From an uncultured Ruminobacter sp. (GTDB taxonomy: Bacteria; Pseudomonadota; Gammaproteobacteria; Enterobacterales; Succinivibrionaceae): a DNA stretch of 14,986 nt. Location: assembly GCA_900767005.1 (NCBI GenBank), contig CAAFXL010000123.1, positions 1-14,986 of the forward strand, written 5' to 3'. The notes below the pieces were generated by a model, which made no database searches, was not told the DNA's origin, and worked only from the letters and a program-made list of their open reading frames with translations. This document shows, in pieces, positions 6,752 through 13,728 of the stretch; the first letter of the stretch is position 1, and every line of letters starts with the position of its first letter. A program made the translations under genes and the position numbers.

Positions 6752-7916
6752 AAAGTAGCTCTTCAAGCATATGATTGATAAAAAGTTCACCTTTAGAAGT
6801 TAATTTTAGGGTGTTGTCTTTTGAAATTATGAGTAATCCTTCATTAGCAAATGAATTAAGCTTTGGCAAAACAGTATCTAATGATAGACCTGTGAACATC
6901 TCATATTCTTTAAGATTAAATTCCTCAAAAATTCTAAAACGATTTAAAAAGAACTCAAATGGTAGTTCGTTTTTGGGAACTATTCTTTCTTCTTTGTAAG
7001 GAAGGTTACTTAGAATATTTTTTATATATTCTTTAGGATTAGCTATTCTAAAGGTTCTAAGAATATCATTTTCTAAGGTGATTTTTGAGTGAGCTCCTGC
7101 CCCAATTGCAAGATAATCACCATAATGCCAATAGTTGGAATTATGCTTAGCTTTCATATTTTCTTTTGCATAAGCACTTACCTCATAATGAGTATAACCC
7201 TTACTTAATAAAAGTTTATTGCCTTCATAATTAATTAGCTGATTAGTTTCATCGTTAGGTAAACATTCTGGAGGATTTTGCCCAAATTGGGTGTTTTCTT
7301 CTAAAGTTAATTCATACCATGAAAGATGTGGAGGATTAAAATTAAGTAGGATATTAATATCATCAAGAGCATCATCTACGCTTTGAAAAGGTAGAGAGTG
7401 CATTAAATCAAGATTAAAATTATTGAAGTGCTTTTTAACTAAGGTTATGGCATCAATTGCCATTTGTTTATTATGAATACGCCCTAAAAGTTTTAATGAT
7501 TTATCATTTAAACTTTGAACTCCCATGCTGATTCTATTTACTCCTAAAGTTTTAAAGCCAACTAAAGTACTTTCGATTGAACTTTTAGGATTTACTTCAG
7601 CAGTAATTTCAGTATCTTTATCAATAGAAAAATTTTTATAGATAAAATCAAAGAGGGGTTCATAAAATTTTGTAGGACATAATGAAGGAGTACCACCCCC
7701 GATATAAATGCCAATAAGGTGAGTTCTTTTTAGATCAATGTTATGCTTATTTAAAAGAGCTATTTGCTCTTTTAAATCAACAATTAAAGCATTTATATAA
7801 TCTTGATAAAGGCCTTCAATTGAAGGCAATTTATAAGAATTAAAATCACAATAAGGACATTTTTTTTCACACCACGGCATGTGAATATATAATGATAGGG
7901 GTGGACGACTAAGCAA
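6750..7916 (-). CDS. hemW: Radical SAM heme chaperone HemW
   Basis: HemW is a radical-SAM-fold protein that binds heme and is thought to deliver it to acceptor proteins. It is often misannotated as coproporphyrinogen III dehydrogenase. The 388 residues show PPLSLYIHMPWC at the N-terminus, the cluster motif C16-x3-C20-x2-C23 followed by D-F, and GGGTPS (73-78). Further on come NRISMGVQS, the NLDLMHSLP block, HNSNYWHYGDYLAIGAGAHS and a winged-helix-like C-terminal part (PFEFFLNRFR). The absence of the fourth Cys after CxxxCxxC (Phe, not Cys) separates it from HemN. It starts with TTG, supported by GAGG six bases upstream (7926-7923) and by alignment with E. coli HemW. The Shine-Dalgarno lies three bases from the rdgB stop, so the two genes are likely translationally coupled. 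Confidence 0.93.
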   Translation of the reverse strand: MLSRPPLSLYIHMPWCEKKCPYCDFNSYKLPSIEGLYQDYINALIVDLKEQIALLNKHNIDLKRTHLIGIYIGGGTPSLCPTKFYEPLFDFIYKNFSIDKDTEITAEVNPKSSIESTLVGFKTLGVNRISMGVQSLNDKSLKLLGRIHNKQMAIDAITLVKKHFNNFNLDLMHSLPFQSVDDALDDINILLNFNPPHLSWYELTLEENTQFGQNPPECLPNDETNQLINYEGNKLLLSKGYTHYEVSAYAKENMKAKHNSNYWHYGDYLAIGAGAHSKITLENDILRTFRIANPKEYIKNILSNLPYKEERIVPKNELPFEFFLNRFRIFEEFNLKEYEMFTGLSLDTVLPKLNSFANEGLLIISKDNTLKLTSKGELFINHMLEELL

Positions 7917-7928
7917 TACTAACCTCTA

Positions 7929-8534
7929 TTAATTGTTATACATTTTTAGTAAGATTGGTAATAAATCTTGCAAAGCTTGTCCACGATGGCTTAAGCGGTT
8001 TTTTAAGTCAGGATCAAGTTCGGCTGCAGTTTGACCTAAAAGTGGTACTAAAAATATTGGGTCATAACCAAAGCCATTAGTGCCACGTTTTTCAGTTAAG
8101 ATTTCACCATTCCAAGACTTTTGGCAAATAATTGGAGTTGGGTCATTAGCATGGCGCATAAGCACTAATACACACCAGTATCTTGCAGTTCTTTGTTCTT
8201 TTGGTACACCATTAAGTTCTTTTAGAAGCTTTTGAAGGTTTTCTTCATCGGTAGCATTTTCTCCACTATAACGAGCACTTCTAACTCCTGGAGCCCCATT
8301 TAAAAAATCCACTTCAATTCCTGAGTCATCAGCAATGGCAGGTAATCCAGAAACAAGGGCAGCGTGTCTTGCCTTAATAATGGCATTTTCAACAAAGGTA
8401 GTCCCGGTTTCTTCAGGCGGAATAACATTAAAATTACTTTGAAGAAGGATTTCAATATTAGTTCCTTCTAACATGCGGTTAAATTCTCTTGCTTTACCTT
8501 TATTGCCAGTTGCAAGTACAATTTTAGTAGTCAT
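7929..8534 (-). CDS. rdgB: XTP/dITP pyrophosphatase RdgB (HAM1 family)
   Basis: RdgB hydrolyses non-canonical purine triphosphates (dITP, XTP, ITP) to monophosphates and pyrophosphate, keeping them out of DNA and RNA. The 201-residue protein has the usual family length. It has the N-terminal substrate loop ATGNKGKAREF (8-18), ADDSGIEVD with the metal-binding acidic pair, APGVRSARYSG, the GFGYDPIF motif and SHRGQAL (182-188). The ATG is preceded by GAGG four bases away (8542-8539). It lies 16 bases after the flavoprotein gene and 12 before hemW, on one transcript. Pairing of rdgB with hemW is common in gammaproteobacteria. Confidence 0.95.
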   Translation of the reverse strand: MTTKIVLATGNKGKAREFNRMLEGTNIEILLQSNFNVIPPEETGTTFVENAIIKARHAALVSGLPAIADDSGIEVDFLNGAPGVRSARYSGENATDEENLQKLLKELNGVPKEQRTARYWCVLVLMRHANDPTPIICQKSWNGEILTEKRGTNGFGYDPIFLVPLLGQTAAELDPDLKNRLSHRGQALQDLLPILLKMYNN

Positions 8535-8550
8535 AATACCTCAAAATTTT

Positions 8551-9972
8551 TTAACGATATTTATTTAATTTTATCTTTTTATCAGCATCTAAGAAAGAAT
8601 CATAAAGAACTTCAAAAATTGATGGATGATAGAATGAGTAATTTAATAATTCTTTTAGAGTCATCTTATTAATTAGAGCACAATTTAAAAATTGAGCGAT
8701 ATGTTGAGCATCAGGTAAACACATTTGAGCTCCTAAAAACTCAAAGGTATCAGCAGAGAAGAAAGTATGAATGATGCCATATTTTTCTTCTCGAATTGAG
8801 GATAATTGATGCTTAGAAATTAGTGCTTCACCCACAATAAACTTTTTACCTTTTCGAGCAATTGAGGTTAGTTCATCATAACTCATGCCGACAATTGCCA
8901 TTTCAGGAGAGGTAAAGAGAATTTCTTGATTAGGTAATTGTTTTTCAACTGGGTTTTTAGGATATTTTGCAGCATTTTCACCAGCAAGTTTGCCTTGGAA
9001 ATTAGCATTTTGTAAAGTTCCATGTTCAATTGCAACATCTCCTGCTACAAAGATATTACTAATGCTAGTTTGCATGGTTAATTCATTAAAATAAGGAGTT
9101 GAGTCTTGATTAAATCTTAAACCAATATCTTCTAATTTTAATTTTTTTAAGTTAGGGATTCTTCCGGTTGCTGCAATTACATAATCGACATTTTGGATAC
9201 ATTCGCGTTTTGATTCATCAAAATAATAAATGGTAACTGTGTTATTATCATTTATTTTCATTTCGGTGATTTGGGAATCCATAATAATGTTAGCTTTAGT
9301 TTTATAAGCATTTAGAGCTTCATCAGCTACTATCTGATCTGTAAAACGCCAGAATTTCTTTTCCCCAAAAATTATAGTTTTAATATTTAATCTTGAAAGG
9401 ATTTGTCCTAATTCAAGACCAATAGAACCACTCCCAAAAATTGCTACCGAAGTTGGAACTTCTTTAAGATCAAATAAGTTATTTGAGGTTAAGACTTTGC
9501 TTTCAATATTTTTTAAAAATAGAGGAATATAAGGAGTTGAACCAGTTGCTATTACCGCACTATCAAATTTTATAATAAGGTCTTCATCTTTAATCGCAAT
9601 GGTATTAGCATCAATGAATGATGCTTCACCAATGATTTTTTCATCATCGGGGATTAAATATAATTCTTTAATATAACCATCAAAGATAGCATTCTTTTTA
9701 GTTCTTAGAGTTTCAAATATTTGGTTATTATCTGATTTACTTTCAGCATTTTTACCATAAGTTGTAAAAGAATTAGGTTTAACTAAGTGTTTAGTTAATG
9801 ATAATTCCCTAAGAATTTGCATGGGAACTGAACCAGATTTTATTGCTGTGGGACCAATCGGACCTTGTTCAATTAAAAGGGGTTTTAAACCAGCTTCTTT
9901 CACACTTTTATATGCTTGAATTCCTGCAGTACCCGCACCAATTATCGCAACATTTGTTTTTATTTCTTGCAT
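8551..9972 (-). CDS. Dihydrolipoamide-dehydrogenase-like flavoprotein lacking the redox cysteines
   Basis: The 473-residue protein has the complete architecture of a class I pyridine nucleotide-disulfide oxidoreductase. It has FAD motif IIGAGTAG (10-17), ATGSTPYIP (142-150), NAD(P) motif FGSGSIGLELGQ (179-190), FAD motif NIFVAGD (306-312) and a dimerisation domain with FYHPSIFE (447-454), which holds the catalytic His449-Glu454 pair. It most resembles the Lpd-like subgroup with a GTTCxxxGCxPSK active site. Here that site reads GPTAIKSGSVPMQ (40-52), so both cysteines are replaced (Ala43, Ser48). The only cysteines are C258, C419 and C431. It cannot use the classical disulfide mechanism, so any activity must be a different FAD/NAD(P)H reaction or a binding role. 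The ATG follows TCCTCT/AGAGGA (9985-9980) by seven bases. It heads the operon with rdgB and hemW. Confidence 0.85.
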   Translation of the reverse strand: MQEIKTNVAIIGAGTAGIQAYKSVKEAGLKPLLIEQGPIGPTAIKSGSVPMQILRELSLTKHLVKPNSFTTYGKNAESKSDNNQIFETLRTKKNAIFDGYIKELYLIPDDEKIIGEASFIDANTIAIKDEDLIIKFDSAVIATGSTPYIPLFLKNIESKVLTSNNLFDLKEVPTSVAIFGSGSIGLELGQILSRLNIKTIIFGEKKFWRFTDQIVADEALNAYKTKANIIMDSQITEMKINDNNTVTIYYFDESKRECIQNVDYVIAATGRIPNLKKLKLEDIGLRFNQDSTPYFNELTMQTSISNIFVAGDVAIEHGTLQNANFQGKLAGENAAKYPKNPVEKQLPNQEILFTSPEMAIVGMSYDELTSIARKGKKFIVGEALISKHQLSSIREEKYGIIHTFFSADTFEFLGAQMCLPDAQHIAQFLNCALINKMTLKELLNYSFYHPSIFEVLYDSFLDADKKIKLNKYR

Positions 9973-9994
9973 ATTTTTATCCTCTAACTTATAT

Positions 9995-10000
9995 ATTATA
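9995..10000 (-). promoter_or_regulatory. -10 element of the flavoprotein-rdgB-hemW operon
   Basis: TATAAT on the minus strand (10000-9995) lies 22 bases before the flavoprotein ATG, with AGAGGA (9985-9980) between them. No convincing -35 is seen. The spacing to the divergent YqaB-like gene (161 bases) leaves room for separate promoters. Confidence 0.45.
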
Positions 10001-10078
10001 AGGTCGATTGATTATGATTAAAAGTAGAGTTTGATTATTGTTTTGATATTATGGCTTTTATTCTAATTCTCTTTAATG

Positions 10079-10105
10079 TTGCTTTACTCCTAAAAATGGT
10101 AAAAT
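10079..10105 (+). promoter_or_regulatory. Extended -10 promoter of the HAD phosphatase gene
   Basis: TGGTAAAAT (10097-10105) is an extended -10. TTGCTT (10079-10084) is a possible -35, 15 bases upstream of the hexamer. The gene's Shine-Dalgarno AGGAA (10124-10128) is five bases before the ATG. Confidence 0.5.
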
Positions 10106-10133
10106 AACCGCGTTTAAGTTTTTAGGAAATTAT

Positions 10134-10739
10134 ATGAACGAAGAATTAAATAAGCTTTTAAAGTATAAAGGTGTGATTTTTGATTTAGATGGCACATTAG
10201 TTAATTCCATGCCCCTTCATATTAAAGCTTGGCAAAAAACGGTTAGTAAATATGGAATTATTTTAGATGAAGCTTGGCTTTATGCTCATGGGGGAGTGCC
10301 AAGTAAAACAATTGCTAAAATGATTATTGAGAGGTTTAATCTTAAAGATTTAACTCCAGAATATATTGCTAAGATTAAGACGCAAAACTATCTAGAAACA
10401 ATTAATGAGGTTCAAGTCTATCCTAAGATGCTTAAAGTTTTAGAATTTTTAAAAGAGCATAATATTCCAATGGCAATTGGGACTGGAACCTTACGTTCTA
10501 ATGCTTTAATAATCTTAGAAAATACTCCATTAAAAAATTATATTTCTCATATTGTATCAGCTGATGATGTAGAAAAGCATAAACCAGATCCTGAGACATT
10601 TTTAGTGGCTGCCAAATTAATTAATGTAGAACCAAAAGATGCAGTCGTATTTGAGGATACGCCATTAGGAATTGAATGTGCAAAGCGAGGAAATTTTAGT
10701 ACTATATTTGTGAAAGATGGAATTCCTAAAATTTTATAA
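10134..10739 (+). CDS. YqaB-like HAD-superfamily sugar phosphatase
   Basis: This is a subfamily IA haloacid-dehalogenase hydrolase of the beta-phosphoglucomutase/YqaB group. In E. coli YqaB dephosphorylates fructose-1-phosphate and related sugar phosphates. All four motifs are present: motif I FDLDGT with nucleophile D17 and acid D19, motif II GTGT (T117), motif III lysine K150 in KHKPDPETF, and motif IV VFEDTPLGI (E174, D175). The helical cap after motif I (HIKAWQKTVSKYGI...GVPSKTIA) is like YqaB. The 201-residue length, a little above YqaB's 188, and the 'MPLHIKAW' cap entry favour a phosphatase over a true mutase. The exact substrate cannot be read from sequence. It converges with hfq across a strong shared terminator. 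Confidence 0.85.
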   Translation: MNEELNKLLKYKGVIFDLDGTLVNSMPLHIKAWQKTVSKYGIILDEAWLYAHGGVPSKTIAKMIIERFNLKDLTPEYIAKIKTQNYLETINEVQVYPKMLKVLEFLKEHNIPMAIGTGTLRSNALIILENTPLKNYISHIVSADDVEKHKPDPETFLVAAKLINVEPKDAVVFEDTPLGIECAKRGNFSTIFVKDGIPKIL

Positions 10740-10774
10740 TATAAAAAACTTATAATATTATTTAATAAATATAT

Positions 10775-10804
10775 AAAAATCCTAGTTTTTAAACTAGGAT
10801 TTTT
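10775..10804. terminator. Bidirectional intrinsic terminator between the HAD gene and hfq
   Basis: AAAAATCCTAGTTT (10775-10788) and AAACTAGGATTTTT (10791-10804) are perfect 14-base inverted repeats separated by TT. The stem has a CCTAG core and ends in an A-tract on one side and a T-tract on the other, so it can terminate both convergent transcripts. Confidence 0.88.
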
Positions 10805-10834
10805 GGACTATTTAACTAACTAATCAATTATTAT

Positions 10835-11158
10835 TTAGTTATTGTTGTGTTCGTTATTTTTTGGTTGATTGTAACGACGTGGCTGTTTATTTTGAGGTCC
10901 ACGTGAGTTTTGAGTTGATTGAGCTAAAGCAATAGTTGAAATCTTAGCTTTATAAATTAACTGTTGATTGCCATGAGAGTCAGTTAGAAGAAGACTATAT
11001 TGGTCATGACCAGTTACAGTGCCTTCAAGTTTAATACCGCTAATTAAAAATACTGCAACTTCCTGTTTGTTTTTATATAGCCAATTAAGAGCTGATTCTT
11101 GACCATTTCCTAGTGAAAAAGCTTGTTCTAGGGTTTGATAGTTATCATTTTGAGTCAT
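10835..11158 (-). CDS. hfq: RNA chaperone Hfq (divergent)
   Basis: Hfq is a hexameric Sm-like ring that matches small RNAs with mRNAs. The 107-residue protein has an N-terminal extension of about 12 residues. The start of the Sm fold follows (Q20-E21...N25, aligning with E. coli Q8-D9...N13), then Sm1 with FLISGIKLEGTVTGHDQY (37-54) and an Sm2 region IYKAKIST (68-75). In place of the family's YKHAIST, it has Y69-K70-A71-K72, so the proximal-pore His57 is Ala. The rim arginines R16/R17/R19 correspond to Y28/K29/K31. Two extra residues lie between Sm1 and Sm2. The tail is short, basic and Asn/Gln-rich (RRYNQPKNNEHNNN), fitting the disordered Hfq C-terminus. miaA and hflX, the usual neighbours, are absent. 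There is only a weak A-rich Shine-Dalgarno. The family call is confident; full function is not assured. Confidence 0.85.
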   Translation of the reverse strand: MTQNDNYQTLEQAFSLGNGQESALNWLYKNKQEVAVFLISGIKLEGTVTGHDQYSLLLTDSHGNQQLIYKAKISTIALAQSTQNSRGPQNKQPRRYNQPKNNEHNNN

Positions 11159-11173
11159 TTTATTTTCTTTCTA

Positions 11174-11179
11174 TTTATA
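11174..11179 (-). promoter_or_regulatory. Possible hfq -10 element
   Basis: TATAAA on the minus strand (11179-11174) lies about 15 bases upstream of the hfq ATG. A weak TTTAGA -35 is 16 bases further out. If this is used, the leader is very short. Confidence 0.25.
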
Positions 11180-11247
11180 GGAGTAGAATAAGTAGTCTAA
11201 ATTCAATGTAATAATCCAAAGAATTTAGCACAATTATATATGCGTTA

Positions 11248-11270
11248 ATAAGTTATATTCAATAACTTAT
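11248..11270. repeat. Perfect 9-bp inverted repeat between hfq and the MEMO-like gene
   Basis: ATAAGTTAT (11248-11256) and ATAACTTAT (11262-11270) flank a five-base loop. It lies downstream of the MEMO-like gene and upstream of hfq on the same strand. No T-run follows in either direction, so it is not a standard terminator. It could be an operator or an RNA hairpin, or chance in AT-rich DNA. Confidence 0.4.
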
Positions 11271-11303
11271 ATTATATAATTCGATCTATGTAACCTTTTG
11301 AGA

Positions 11304-12059
11304 TTACACAATTAATAGATTTTTAAAATAACCGATACTGCAAATTCCTTGCACTTTACTAACATGAGTTCCATTTAAATTAACATTTAAATATTTATAA
11401 AAACGAGGTCTAAGTTTTAGGGCAAGTGAGATTATGGTTGCAATATTAAGAATTGTTGCATAAGGGGTATCATAACTCTTAATATTATAATCTTGACTAA
11501 GTAGTTGTGAGATATGATTTATATCAGTATTAGTTGCTACCATCTTTGAAAAACCTGATGATAGAGGGGTTGCACAGATAATAAAATCATTTTGGTTTAG
11601 ATGCAAAGCTTTAATGATATCGGTAAAATTTTTGAGTTTTAAATTGTAGTTTAAGATTGGTAAAATTTTCACGTCTTTAAATAAGTAGTCAATAAAAGGT
11701 AAGATTGATTTAAAGCGGTCAGAGAAATTAACTTCTTCAAAAGATTTTACATATTCATTAGTTTTTAAAGTTTCAATATCATCAGTATCGATATTATGAT
11801 TTAAATAAATATCATCACTGATAGCCGGAACTAAAATATAGTTTTGGTCAATTCTTTGAAGTTTTAATGATTCAGCAATAATGATAACACGGTTAATTTG
11901 AGGATTACTTTTAGTTACATTTGAAAAAGCCTTAGAGAATAGCATTGATGTTTTTTCATTTAAAACATCAGGCACTAATACCATATTTGGATCATATCTT
12001 TCTATTCTCGGTACATTACAAAGCGTTTCTATTAAAGCTTCATTAATTTCAAAAGACAC
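11304..12059 (-). CDS. Uncharacterised protein, divergent MEMO-like (AmmeMemoRadiSam system protein B) fold
   Basis: I recognise this only at a distance. The order of conserved blocks over 251 residues follows the MEMO family. VLVP at 27-30 would correspond to the VPHAGY block, RVIIIAESLKL (57-67) to the 'VVLGPSH' strand, and SILPFIDYLFKDVKILPIL (118-136) to 'EVQLPFLQ...KIVPIL'. DFIICATPLSS (158-168) would match the 'SSDLSH' strand, YDTPYATILNIA (196-207) the 'CG...I..L' helix, and QGICSIGYF (237-245) the 'VGYAA' end. Every metal-ligand position in those blocks (HAG, SH, EH, DLSH) is replaced, so a metal-dependent activity is unlikely. The start is GTG, supported by GAGG (12070-12067) seven bases upstream. 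No signal peptide or membrane segment is visible. It is divergent from the SIMPL operon and upstream of hfq on the same strand. Confidence 0.6.
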   Translation of the reverse strand: MSFEINEALIETLCNVPRIERYDPNMVLVPDVLNEKTSMLFSKAFSNVTKSNPQINRVIIIAESLKLQRIDQNYILVPAISDDIYLNHNIDTDDIETLKTNEYVKSFEEVNFSDRFKSILPFIDYLFKDVKILPILNYNLKLKNFTDIIKALHLNQNDFIICATPLSSGFSKMVATNTDINHISQLLSQDYNIKSYDTPYATILNIATIISLALKLRPRFYKYLNVNLNGTHVSKVQGICSIGYFKNLLIV

Positions 12060-12265
12060 TTGGTAACCTCATATCGACTAAAACGTTATTATCTAATAAT
12101 ATTTATTTAACATTAATTTAAGGTATTTTAAATAAAAGTTCTTAAATTATCCTTATTTTAACTTGGAAAATTTAAAAAAATTCGATTTAGGTATAAGAAT
12201 AAATAAATTTTATGTAATTCTTTAATTTTGTAATCAAGTTAAGAATTTTTTATAAGTTTTTTAGA

Positions 12266-12304
12266 TATAATTACTTAAGTTAATTTTATTAGTGCAATAA
12301 AAGG
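12266..12304 (+). promoter_or_regulatory. -10 element and Shine-Dalgarno of the SIMPL operon
   Basis: TATAAT at 12266-12271 precedes the first SIMPL gene by 41 bases, and AAAAGG (12299-12304) is eight bases before its ATG. No good -35 is seen. The divergent intergenic region (12060-12312, 253 bases) is otherwise very AT-rich, with only the minus-strand GAGG and a weak GATAAT (12093-12088) for the MEMO-like gene. No operator palindrome stands out. Confidence 0.35.
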
Positions 12305-12312
12305 TTGGTTTT

Positions 12313-13005
12313 ATGAGAAATTTAACAATAATTATTTCCGCATTGATTTTAGGCTGTGCCATTATTGGGGCTGTATTTGTCGTAAAGGATGAAACCTTAG
12401 CAATTAGTGGTTCACTACTAAATAGTTCAAGAATTGTTTCAGTTAGAGGTTTAGCGGAACGTGAAGTTTTAGCAGATAGAGTATATTTTCCAATAAGCTA
12501 TAAATTATCAGGTCAAGATTATCGTGAAATAGTTAAGAATCTTGATGCTCAAAAAGAAGTTGTAGTTAATTTCTTAATTAGTAAAAATCTTTCAAAAGAT
12601 GATATTTCATTTAAATTACCTGAAATTAATGAAAATACTTATAACAAAGAGCTCCCAAAATATACCGTTGAGTATAAGTTAGTAATCGATAGCACTAAAG
12701 TTAAAGAAGCTAAAGATGTTATGGATAATATTTCAGAATTAATTAAGAAGGGCGTTCAAGTTAATTTAAATTCTTATGAAACTGAATTTAAGTTTACAAA
12801 ACTTAACGAAATTAAGCCTGAAATGATCAAGGAATCAACCGTTAATGCTCGTAATGCTGCAGTAAAATTTGCTCAAGATTCAGAATCTTCTTTAGGTAAA
12901 ATTAAATACGCTTCTCAAGGTCAATTTTCAATTGAAAATACCAGCCGTCCAGAAATTAAAAAGGTTCGTGTAGTTTCAACTGTACAATACTATTTAAATG
13001 ACTAA
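12313..13005 (+). CDS. SIMPL-domain (DUF541) membrane-anchored protein, paralogue 1 of 3
   Basis: SIMPL/DUF541 proteins (YggE and Brucella BP26 relatives) are secreted or periplasmic proteins. BP26 assembles into large oligomeric rings; the cellular role is poorly known. The 230-residue product has a hydrophobic segment (4-24) after MRN and then the SIMPL start VSVRGLAEREVLADRVYF (42-59). A middle NEIKPEMIKESTVNARNAA helix follows, and ASQGQFSIEN...KKVRVVSTVQYYL closes the domain. LILGC at 11-15 resembles a lipobox, but hydrophobic residues continue past the Cys, so an uncleaved anchor is equally likely. It is the first gene of a three-gene operon, with the next start 21 bases away. The family assignment is firm; the function is not known. 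Confidence 0.85.
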   Translation: MRNLTIIISALILGCAIIGAVFVVKDETLAISGSLLNSSRIVSVRGLAEREVLADRVYFPISYKLSGQDYREIVKNLDAQKEVVVNFLISKNLSKDDISFKLPEINENTYNKELPKYTVEYKLVIDSTKVKEAKDVMDNISELIKKGVQVNLNSYETEFKFTKLNEIKPEMIKESTVNARNAAVKFAQDSESSLGKIKYASQGQFSIENTSRPEIKKVRVVSTVQYYLND

Positions 13006-13026
13006 TTAATATTTTAAGGACGAATT

Positions 13027-13716
13027 ATGAGTAATTACGTAAAAATATTAATTGCAGTTATTTTTAGCTTAGTCTTAGTCGTTTCTGCATATTTATTGGC
13101 TCCATTAGTACCAAAAGTTGTAGAAATGAATAATCAATCGACTCATATTGTAACTGTAAAGGGTGTTTCTGAGAAAATTGTTAAGGCTGATGAATTAAAT
13201 TTTACCTTAGAATTAAATGTTTTTGCTAATACATCAAAGGAAGGCGGAGCCTTACTTGATAATGAAACGAAGATTCTTTTAGATTATTTAGTTTCATCAG
13301 GTCTTCCTAAAGAAGATATTTTCTTTAAGGAAATCAATGTTAATAAAATTGATAACCAAAATTTACCAAAACTTTCATTTGTAAAAAGTTTTGGGGTTGT
13401 TACTAAGAAAGTTGATATTGGCCAAATGATTTTAAAGAATTTATGGAATTTAAATCAAAAGAATATGGGTGTTGGTGCTTCTCAATGGAATATCAATTAT
13501 GTTTTTAATGGCTTAAATGAAATAAAGCCACAAATGATTGAAGAAGCAACTAAGAATGCTCGAGTAAGTGCTAATGTCTTTGCAAAAAGTTCTAACCTTC
13601 ATATTGATAAAATTAAGCATGCTTCCCAAGGTCAATTCTCAATTGAAGATGACTCAAAGCTTGGTTATAAGAAGGTTAGAGTAGTGACAACTGTTGATTT
13701 TTATTTAGCAAATTAA
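13027..13716 (+). CDS. SIMPL-domain (DUF541) membrane-anchored protein, paralogue 2 of 3
   Basis: This has 229 residues in the same register as paralogue 1. A hydrophobic anchor (6-28, KILIAVIFSLVLVVSAYLLAPLV) is followed by IVTVKGVSEKIVKADELNF (41-59), NEIKPQMIEEATKNARVSA in the second half, and ASQGQFSIED...KKVRVVTTVDFYL at the end. There is no lipobox Cys, and the protein has no cysteine at all, so it is probably an N-terminally anchored periplasmic protein. AAGGA six bases before the ATG (13016-13020) is a good ribosome binding site. It diverges from paralogue 1 most in the middle third (about 60-150), where the binding or contact surface would vary. Confidence 0.85.
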   Translation: MSNYVKILIAVIFSLVLVVSAYLLAPLVPKVVEMNNQSTHIVTVKGVSEKIVKADELNFTLELNVFANTSKEGGALLDNETKILLDYLVSSGLPKEDIFFKEINVNKIDNQNLPKLSFVKSFGVVTKKVDIGQMILKNLWNLNQKNMGVGASQWNINYVFNGLNEIKPQMIEEATKNARVSANVFAKSSNLHIDKIKHASQGQFSIEDDSKLGYKKVRVVTTVDFYLAN

Positions 13717-13728
13717 GAAGGTTTTATA

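Noticed and set aside
6775..6999. Plus-strand 74-codon frame inside hemW
   Set aside because: It is antisense to the HemW C-terminal domain, with no start signal and no recognisable motif.
12313..12357. Lipoprotein signal peptide on SIMPL paralogue 1
   Set aside because: LILGC fits a lipobox loosely, but the hydrophobic stretch continues past the Cys and the paralogues have no Cys there; I kept it as a membrane anchor with the alternative noted.
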